Shown here one piece after another: positions 58,240 to 64,000 of a stretch of DNA of 64,000 nt; position 1 is the stretch's first letter, and the number at the start of each line of letters is the position of its first letter. The DNA comes from JAGOCV01 sp049445855. Lineage in GTDB: Bacteria > Pseudomonadota > Gammaproteobacteria > Burkholderiales > Burkholderiaceae_C. The notes under the pieces were generated by a model, which saw nothing but the letters and a program-made list of their open reading frames with translations, was not told where the DNA came from and made no database searches. The translations under genes and the position numbers were made by a program. The stretch spans positions 248,001 to 312,000 of the forward strand of contig NZ_JBMSDV010000003.1 in the NCBI RefSeq assembly GCF_049445855.1, in the 5' to 3' direction.

Positions 58240-59043
58240 ATGAACGCATTGAAACCCTCCATTGCCCAGGCCGAGATCGAACGCCTCGCCGCATTCCTGC
58301 ATGACGCCGAGACCGGCATCAGGGAAGTCGAGAAGATCACCGACGAATTGCCCGCACTCACGCACGATGACGCGTATGCGATCCAGAACGCCATTCTCGA
58401 GCGCAAGCTGAAGGCCGGAGCGCGCCTGGCGGGCCGCAAGATGGGCCTCACCTCACCCGCGAAGATGAAGCAGATGGGTGTGGAAGATCCCATCCACGGC
58501 TTCCTCACGGCGGACGGCTGCGTGGCCGACGGTGCGGTCGTGCAGATGGCAGGCCTCATCCATCCGAAGGTGGAGGCGGAGATCGCCTTCACCACCACGC
58601 GTGAACTCGCGGGACCGGACTGCAGCGCGGCCACGGCGATGGCCGCCATCGGTCATGTTTCTGCTGCCATCGAGGTGATCGATTCGCGCTACCGAAATTT
58701 CCGCTTCGACCTGGTCAGCGTGATTGCCGACAACACGTCGGCCGCGCGCTATGTGATCGGCGCCGACGCGGTCCGCCCTGACGGTCTCGACCTGCGCACG
58801 CTGGGCGTGGTGCTCGAGAAGAACGGCGACGTGCTCGCCACCGGCGCGGGCGCGGCGGTTCTCGGCCACCCGGCAGCCAGCCTCGCGGCACTGGTGAACA
58901 TGCTCGCTGCACAGGGCAAGACTTTGCCGTCGGGCACGCTGGTGATGACCGGCGGCGTGACGGAAGCATTTGCGGTGCAGCCCGGTGACAGCGTGCGTGT
59001 CACCGTGCAGGGGGTGGGCAGCGCAGCGATGCGTTTTGCCTGA
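58240..59043 (+). CDS. 4-oxalocrotonate decarboxylase (DmpH-like)
   Basis: This 267-residue paralogue of the hydratase removes carbon dioxide from 4-oxalocrotonate. It is distinguished by LAGRKMGLTSPAKMKQMGVEDPIHGFL, HPKVEAEIAF and EVIDSRYRNFRFDLVSVIADNTSAARYV, which fit DmpH-type proteins. Decarboxylase and hydratase normally form a complex. They are separated by only 19 bp. No oxalocrotonate tautomerase gene is visible here. Confidence 0.91.
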   Translation: MNALKPSIAQAEIERLAAFLHDAETGIREVEKITDELPALTHDDAYAIQNAILERKLKAGARLAGRKMGLTSPAKMKQMGVEDPIHGFLTADGCVADGAVVQMAGLIHPKVEAEIAFTTTRELAGPDCSAATAMAAIGHVSAAIEVIDSRYRNFRFDLVSVIADNTSAARYVIGADAVRPDGLDLRTLGVVLEKNGDVLATGAGAAVLGHPAASLAALVNMLAAQGKTLPSGTLVMTGGVTEAFAVQPGDSVRVTVQGVGSAAMRFA

Positions 59044-59070
59044 ACAACTTTATCAACGGAGGTTCCAATC

Positions 59071-60255
59071 ATGAAACGTCGTGTCCTCGGTCAGTCGATT
59101 GTCAAACTCGTCGGCGCCGGCCTGTTGCTGGCCCACTTCGGCGCGCATGCGCAGCAGCCGCCGCTGAAGATCGGTGTCATCACCGAAATGTCGGGTGCAT
59201 TCGCCGACTACGGCCGCCAGGTCAAGTCGGCCATCGACCTCTACCTCAAGGAAAAGGGCGACACCGTTGCCGGCCGCAAGGTCGAAGTGCTGTACCGCGA
59301 CACCACCGGCCCGAACCCCGAGGTGGCACGCCGCCACGCTCAGGAACTGATCGTGCGCGACAAGGTGGACTTCATCGTCGGCTTCGGCCTCTCGCCCAAT
59401 GCGATGGGCGCCGCACCCGTGGTCACCGAAGCGAAGAAGCCGATGATCATCATGAACGCGGCGGCCACGTCGTCCATCGTCACGCGTTCGCCGTACATCG
59501 TGCGCATGTCGTTCACGCTGCCGCAGGTCACCGCGCCGCTGGCCGAATGGGCCGCGAAGAACGGTATCAAGAACGTCTACACCATCGTGTCGGACTACGG
59601 CCCCGGCCTGGATGCGGAGAAGGCCTTCGTGAAAGCATTCGAGGCCAATGGCGGCAAGATCGCCGGCAGCGTGCGTGCGCCGCTGGCCAATCCGGAGTTC
59701 GGCCCGTACCTGTTGCGCGCGCGTGACGCGAAGCCCGACGCGATCTTCGCCTTCGTGCCCTCGGGCGACATCGGTGTGCAGTTCATCAAGACCTACGCGG
59801 AGCGCGGCCTCGAGAAGGACGGCATCAAGCTGATCACCACCGGTGACTTGACCGACGATGTGTTCCTCGAATCCATCGGCGACGCGTCGCTCGGCCTCAT
59901 CACCAGCCACCACTATTCGATGGTGCACGACTCGCCGGAGAACAAGGCCTTTGTCGACGCCTACAAGAAGGCCTACGGTGCGAATGCGCGTACCAACTTC
60001 TACATGGTCGGCAGCTGGGACGGCATGGGTGCGATCTACGAAGTCGCCCGGCGCCTGAACGGCAACATCGACGGCGACAAGGCCGTGGAAATCCTCAAGT
60101 CGCTGAAGATCCAGAGCCCGCGCGGTCCGATCGCCTTCGACGAGAACCGCGATGTCGTGCAGAACGTCTACATCCGCCGCGTCGAGAAGAAGGACGGCAA
60201 GCTCTACAACGTCGAGTTCGCCACCATTCCGGCCGTCAAGGACCCCGGCAAGTAA
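59071..60255 (+). CDS. branched-chain amino acid-type ABC transporter receptor (Liv/aromatic type)
   Basis: This 394-residue periplasmic receptor has a signal peptide ending AHAQQ and the Leu/Ile/Val-binding fold (Peripla_BP_6): IGVITEMSGAFADYGRQVKSAIDLYLKEKG, then FIVGFGLSPNAMGAAPVVTEAKKPMIIMNAAATS. Such receptors in catabolic operons often bind aromatic acids rather than amino acids. It lies 27 bp after the decarboxylase, so the importer probably brings in the pathway substrate. Confidence 0.92.
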   Translation: MKRRVLGQSIVKLVGAGLLLAHFGAHAQQPPLKIGVITEMSGAFADYGRQVKSAIDLYLKEKGDTVAGRKVEVLYRDTTGPNPEVARRHAQELIVRDKVDFIVGFGLSPNAMGAAPVVTEAKKPMIIMNAAATSSIVTRSPYIVRMSFTLPQVTAPLAEWAAKNGIKNVYTIVSDYGPGLDAEKAFVKAFEANGGKIAGSVRAPLANPEFGPYLLRARDAKPDAIFAFVPSGDIGVQFIKTYAERGLEKDGIKLITTGDLTDDVFLESIGDASLGLITSHHYSMVHDSPENKAFVDAYKKAYGANARTNFYMVGSWDGMGAIYEVARRLNGNIDGDKAVEILKSLKIQSPRGPIAFDENRDVVQNVYIRRVEKKDGKLYNVEFATIPAVKDPGK

Positions 60256-60282
60256 GCCGCAGCGGTCAACAGGGGAGAAGAA

Positions 60283-61152
60283 ATGCTGGGTTTTGCGGGC
60301 GTGCTGATCGACGGGATGTCGTACGGCGCGTTGCTGTTCCTCATGGCCATCGGCCTCTCGGTCACGCTGGGGCTGATGGGTTTCGTGAACCTGTCGCACA
60401 CCGCGCTGGCGATGGTGGGCGGCTATTTCATGGTGATGCTGTCGCAGAAGGCGGGCCTGCCGTTCGTGCCCGCCGTCCTCATCGCCGTCGTGCTGGCCAC
60501 CGTGCTCGGTGTCGCGCTGGAGCGGGGCGTCTACCGCCTCGCCTACCGGCGCGATGCGCTGGTGCAGGTGCTGCTCACCATCGGCGTGATGCTGATGGTG
60601 TCGGCCAGCATGATCTATTTCTTCGGCCCCTCGCTGCAGATGGTGGAGATTCCCGACGCCCTGCGCGGCCGCATGAGCCTCGGTCCGCTCGATGTCTCGC
60701 GCTACCGGCTGATGCTGCTCGTCGTGAGCGTGATCCTGCTGATCGTGCTGACCATCGGCTTCGAGCGCACGCGCTTCGGCACCATGGTGCGCGCGGCGGT
60801 GGACAACCAGCGCGTGGCCGCTGCCCTCGGCATCCCGATCCAGGTGGTCTTCATGGCCACGTTCGCCATCGGTACGGCGCTGGCCGCGCTCGGCGGTGCG
60901 CTGGGCGTGGAGGCGCTGGGGCTCGATCCGGCCTTCGCGATGAAGCATCTGATCATGGCGCTCATGGTCGTGGTGGTGGGCGGCGCGGGTTCCATCGGCG
61001 GCACCTTCATTGCCGCCATGGTGCTCGCGGTATTCGACATCGCCTGCAAATACTACGTGCCGGCCATCGGCTCGTTCGCCATGTACGGGCTCATGCTCGT
61101 CTTCCTGCTGATCCGTCCGCAAGGCCTGCGCCGCGCCGGAGGTGCCAAATGA
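60283..61152 (+). CDS. Liv-type ABC transporter permease (LivH)
   Basis: This permease has 289 residues and about eight membrane segments with the LivH pattern: AIGLSVTLGLMGFVNLSHTALAMVGGYFM and RAAVDNQRVAAALGIPIQVVFMATFAIGTALAALGGALG. The start follows AGGGGAGAAGAA. It overlaps the LivM gene by 4 bp. Confidence 0.94.
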   Translation: MLGFAGVLIDGMSYGALLFLMAIGLSVTLGLMGFVNLSHTALAMVGGYFMVMLSQKAGLPFVPAVLIAVVLATVLGVALERGVYRLAYRRDALVQVLLTIGVMLMVSASMIYFFGPSLQMVEIPDALRGRMSLGPLDVSRYRLMLLVVSVILLIVLTIGFERTRFGTMVRAAVDNQRVAAALGIPIQVVFMATFAIGTALAALGGALGVEALGLDPAFAMKHLIMALMVVVVGGAGSIGGTFIAAMVLAVFDIACKYYVPAIGSFAMYGLMLVFLLIRPQGLRRAGGAK

Positions 61153-62183
61153 ACGAACTCGGGAAAGACCCCCGGCTCGACCCCTTCCACCAGCGCTGGC
61201 GCTGGTCCGAGGGCATCATCTGGGCGCTGATCGTGCTCGTGTGGTTTGCTTTTCCGGACCGGCTCGCGCTGGGCACGCAGGTGCTGGTGGCGGCGCTCTT
61301 CGCGCTCTCGCTGGACATCGCGCTCGGCTACGCGGGCATCGTCACGCTGGGCCACGCGGCCTTCCTCGGCCTGGGCGCGTACGTCGCCGGCTGGCTCGGC
61401 AAGTACGGCTGGACGGAGCCGGTGAGCGGCGCGCTCGTCGCAGTGCTCGCCGCATCGTTGATGGGTCTGCTGACGGCGCGTGTCGTCGCTGCGGGCACGC
61501 ACCTGTCGGGCCTGATGGTGACCATGGGCCTGGGCCTGCTTCTCTACGAAGCCGCGAACAAGGCCACCGAATACACCGGCGGCGTGGACGGCATGCAGGG
61601 TGTGACGATTGCGCCGGTGCTCGGCCTGTTCCGCTTCGATTTCGCCTCGAAGACGGCGTACATCTACACCGCAGTCTGGCTGCTCATCGCGGTGCTCGTG
61701 GCGCGCCGCCTGGTCGGCAGCCCGTTCGGCCTGACCCTGCGCGCGGTCCGCCAGAACCCGAAGCGCACGGCGTCGCTGGGCGTGAACAACAGCCGCGCGC
61801 TGACGGTCTCCTACACCGTGTCGGCGGGTATCGCGGGGCTTGCAGGTGCGGTGCTCACACAGGGCACGCAGTATGTGGCGCTGGACGTGCTGGCCTTCCA
61901 TCGCAGCGCCGACGTGATGACCATGCTGGTGATCGGCGGCGCGGGTTACCTGTATGGCGGACCGCTCGGTGCGGCGCTGTTCATCGTGCTGCAGGACACG
62001 CTCTCGGGCATCAACCCGGTGTACTGGCAGTTCTGGCTGGGCCTGGCGCTGGTGCTGGTGATGCTCTTCATGCCCGATGGTCTGCTGGGTACCTCGTCGC
62101 GGCTGAAGGCGCTGTGGCGTCGTCGCAGCGGTGCGGCAGCGAAGAAGGAAAGCGTGAAGAAAGAAGGAGCGGGCCATGCTTGA
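61149..62183 (+). CDS. Liv-type ABC transporter permease (LivM)
   Basis: This second permease has 344 residues. The family core SLDIALGYAGIVTLGHAAFLGLGAYVAGW and LRAVRQNPKRTASLGVNNSRALTVSYTVSAGIAGLAGAVLTQ are present. The C-terminus ends in a Lys-rich tail (GAAAKKESVKKEGAGHA). It overlaps LivG by 8 bp. Confidence 0.94.
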   Translation: MNELGKDPRLDPFHQRWRWSEGIIWALIVLVWFAFPDRLALGTQVLVAALFALSLDIALGYAGIVTLGHAAFLGLGAYVAGWLGKYGWTEPVSGALVAVLAASLMGLLTARVVAAGTHLSGLMVTMGLGLLLYEAANKATEYTGGVDGMQGVTIAPVLGLFRFDFASKTAYIYTAVWLLIAVLVARRLVGSPFGLTLRAVRQNPKRTASLGVNNSRALTVSYTVSAGIAGLAGAVLTQGTQYVALDVLAFHRSADVMTMLVIGGAGYLYGGPLGAALFIVLQDTLSGINPVYWQFWLGLALVLVMLFMPDGLLGTSSRLKALWRRRSGAAAKKESVKKEGAGHA

Positions 62184-62919
62184 AGTCAGCCAGCTCTCCA
62201 AGAACTTCGGCGCGCTCGCGGCCACACAGTCGGTGAGCCTGAAGCTCGCACCCGGCGCCCGCCACGCGCTCATCGGCCCGAACGGCGCGGGCAAGACGAC
62301 GCTGATCAACCTGCTCACCGGCAACCTGCGGCCGGATGCGGGCAGCATCACGCTCGCGGGCGAAGACATGGTGCCGCTCAAGGCGCACCAGCGCGCGCGT
62401 GCGGGCCTGGCGCGCACGTACCAGATCAACTCGTTGTTCCTCGAGTTCACGCCGCTGGAGTCGGTGGCCGTGGCCATTGCGCAGCGTGAAGGCCAGGCCT
62501 TCCGGCTGTTCGGGTTCCGCAAGTTCGGAGCGGCGGCGGGGGAAGAAGCCGCTGCACTGCTCGAAGCCGTGGGCCTGGGCAGCCATCTGCACGACCGTGT
62601 GTCGCTGATGCCGTACGGCCAGCAGCGCTTGCTGGAGGTGGCGCTCGCGCTCGCCGGCAAGCCCAAGGTGCTGTTGCTCGACGAGCCCGCCGCGGGCGTG
62701 TCCAACGAAGCGAGCCGCCGTCTCTTCGACGTGATCGAGAAGCTGCCGGCCGATCTCGCGATCCTGCTGATCGAGCACGACATGCGGCTCGTCTTCCGCT
62801 TTGCGCATCGCATCTCGGTGTTGGTGGGCGGCGCGGTGCTGACGGAGGGGCTCCCATCGGAGATCGCCGCCGACCCGCGTGTGCGCGAGGTCTACCTGGG
62901 GAGCCGTCATGCTGCTTGA
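62176..62919 (+). CDS. Liv-type ABC transporter ATP-binding protein (LivG)
   Basis: This 247-residue ATPase has Walker A GPNGAGKTT, Walker B VLLLDEPAAGVS and the H-loop EHDMRLVF. The signature region is unusual, reading LMPYGQQRLLEVALAL in place of LSGGQ-type, which is common in LivG-like proteins. Overlaps with LivM (8 bp) and LivF (11 bp) indicate one mRNA. Confidence 0.93.
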   Translation: MLEVSQLSKNFGALAATQSVSLKLAPGARHALIGPNGAGKTTLINLLTGNLRPDAGSITLAGEDMVPLKAHQRARAGLARTYQINSLFLEFTPLESVAVAIAQREGQAFRLFGFRKFGAAAGEEAAALLEAVGLGSHLHDRVSLMPYGQQRLLEVALALAGKPKVLLLDEPAAGVSNEASRRLFDVIEKLPADLAILLIEHDMRLVFRFAHRISVLVGGAVLTEGLPSEIAADPRVREVYLGSRHAA

Positions 62920-63625
62920 AGTCGACCATCTCGTGGCTGGACATGGGGAAGCGATCGCGCTGCACGATATTTCGGTGACGCTGCCCGAGGGCGAAAGCCT
63001 CGCAGTGCTTGGGCGCAACGGCGCGGGCAAGACCACGCTGCTCGAAACGCTGATGGGCCTGACCACCGTGCATGGCCGCAGCATCCGCTTCGCAGGTGAG
63101 GACATCACGTCGCTCTCGCCGGTGCGCCGTGCGCGGCGCGGGCTCGGCTGGGTGCCGCAGGAGCGCGAGGTGTTCCCGTCGCTCACCGTGGCGCAGAACC
63201 TCACCGTCGTGCACCGGCCCGGTCCCTGGGACCTGGCCAAAGTGCTGCAGCTGTTTCCACGCCTGGGTGAGCGCGCTGCCAACATGGGCAACCAGCTGTC
63301 CGGTGGCGAGCAGCAGATGCTGGCGATCGGCCGCGCGCTGATGACGAATCCGCGCCTGCTCCTGCTGGACGAGCCGATGGAAGGGCTCGCCCCGATCATC
63401 GTGGAAGAGCTGTCCGCTGCCATCACCGCGATGGTGCGGGAGTCGGGCCTGTCGGCCATTGTGGTGGAGCAGCATCCGGTGGTGGCGCTGTCGATGAGCA
63501 CACGCGCACTGGTGCTGGAGCAGGGGCGCGCCGTACACGAAGCCGCGAGCGATGTGCTCGCCAGCGACCATGCAGCGCTCGACCGCTACCTCGGCGTCGG
63601 CATCGAGGGCACGGAGGCCGCATGA
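62909..63625 (+). CDS. Liv-type ABC transporter ATP-binding protein (LivF)
   Basis: This 238-residue ATPase has Walker A GRNGAGKTT, signature QLSGGEQQMLAIGRAL and Walker B LLLLDEPMEGLAP. It pairs with LivG to drive the importer. The ATG at 62909 lies inside LivG (11-bp overlap). A GTG-initiated longer frame begins inside LivG and is not supported. It overlaps the next gene by 4 bp. Confidence 0.93.
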   Translation: MLLEVDHLVAGHGEAIALHDISVTLPEGESLAVLGRNGAGKTTLLETLMGLTTVHGRSIRFAGEDITSLSPVRRARRGLGWVPQEREVFPSLTVAQNLTVVHRPGPWDLAKVLQLFPRLGERAANMGNQLSGGEQQMLAIGRALMTNPRLLLLDEPMEGLAPIIVEELSAAITAMVRESGLSAIVVEQHPVVALSMSTRALVLEQGRAVHEAASDVLASDHAALDRYLGVGIEGTEAA

Positions 63626-64000
63626 GCGATTCCGCGCGCGACATCTTCGCCGGCACCATCGCCGAGATGACCTGGTACGAGGTCGAGAAGGCGGCGAAGG
63701 AAGGCGCGGTGCTGCTGTGGGCGTTCGGCGTGATCGAGCAGCACGGCCCGCACCTGCCGACGGGCACCGACGTGTACCTGCCGTCCTCGCGGCTGCGCGA
63801 TGTGAAGGCCGAGCTCGCGCAACGCGGCATCCAGGCGCTGATCGTGCCGCCGTACTACTGGGGCGTGAATGTGGTGTCGGGCGCGTTCCCGGCGTCGTAC
63901 CGCGTGCGCCCGCAGATCATGCGCGAACTCGTCGCCGACGTGTTCTGCAGCCTCGAGACCGACGGCTTCAGCCGCGTGTTCTGCTTCTCGGGTCACGGCG
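63622..64000 (+). CDS. creatininase-family amidohydrolase, 3' end cut by window
   Basis: Only the first 126 residues are visible. AFGVIEQHGPHLPTGTDVYLPSSRLRDV is the metal-binding signature of creatininases, and CFSGHG matches the next conserved block. The family hydrolyses cyclic or linear amides. It overlaps LivF by 4 bp and so belongs to the catabolic/transport operon, again suggesting a nitrogen-containing substrate. The exact reaction is unknown. Confidence 0.87.
   Translation, partial: MSDSARDIFAGTIAEMTWYEVEKAAKEGAVLLWAFGVIEQHGPHLPTGTDVYLPSSRLRDVKAELAQRGIQALIVPPYYWGVNVVSGAFPASYRVRPQIMRELVADVFCSLETDGFSRVFCFSGHG

Overview
The window is about 64 kb of high-G+C DNA, roughly two-thirds G+C by eye. 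It is packed with short-gap operons and many 4-bp start/stop overlaps. Orphan Bug-type solute receptors, TRAP and BMP-type transporters, a leucine/isovalerate operon, aromatic meta-cleavage genes, a DUF4212/VC_2705-type symporter pair and the recurrent ribosome site GGAGACAA together suggest a metabolically versatile Betaproteobacterium of the order Burkholderiales (Comamonadaceae- or Alcaligenaceae-like). This placement is inferred from gene content, not from a marker gene. No rRNA, tRNA, insertion sequence or CRISPR array was seen.

Layout. 1-6.3 kb: a patatin-like lipase, then E1 alpha/beta of a 2-oxoacid (acetoin/pyruvate) dehydrogenase and a complete TRAP transporter ending in a strong terminator. 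6.4-7.4 kb: a lone NERD-domain protein. 7.5-12.2 kb: a Bug receptor, a thiamine-diphosphate enzyme, an aldehyde dehydrogenase and a MarR regulator, with an inverted repeat in front that may be the operator. 12.3-15.8 kb: a visibly lower-G+C island holding an XRE repressor, a small PH/GRAM-like protein, a Ser/Thr kinase, an overlapping 381-residue protein of unknown family that looks like a TIM barrel, and a convergent PD-(D/E)XK-like protein with an inserted winged helix. This is the best candidate for an undescribed (possibly defence) system.

15.9-18.3 kb: an AraC regulator and an ArsR/SRPBCC/GFA operon with a near-consensus, apparently leaderless promoter. 18.4-27.1 kb: a BMP-family ABC importer (nucleoside/nucleobase type), a RutB-like cysteine hydrolase, a RidA protein and a MASE1-PAS histidine kinase with its NarL-type regulator. 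27.2-37.4 kb: a leucine-catabolism operon (methylcrotonyl-CoA carboxylase beta and alpha, acyl-CoA dehydrogenase, enoyl-CoA hydratase, HMG-CoA lyase) into which a VapBC toxin-antitoxin pair, a DinB-like protein and a GhrA reductase are interleaved. It runs on into YbaK, DUF1289 and 2-hydroxychromene-2-carboxylate isomerase genes and ends at a terminator.

37.6-41.6 kb: small membrane and TPR genes, then a DUF4212 plus sodium:solute symporter pair whose large subunit carries an Ala-rich insertion and a perfect EF-hand loop. 41.8-47.6 kb: a double-length (1914-residue) UvrA with four ATPase sites. 47.6-51.8 kb: a cysteine-cluster protein, a multi-spanning membrane protein, another Bug receptor, a tandem DUF4399 protein and a HAD phosphatase. 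51.8-64 kb: a GntR-controlled catabolic operon of class III ring-cleavage dioxygenase subunits (LigA-, LigB-like), a metallo-beta-lactamase hydrolase, an isochorismatase-like hydrolase, a CMD-family protein, a semialdehyde dehydrogenase, a DmpE-like hydratase, a DmpH-like decarboxylase, a full Liv-type ABC importer and the start of a creatininase-family amidohydrolase. Its promoter carries four ATCGAT repeats spaced in multiples of 18 bp.
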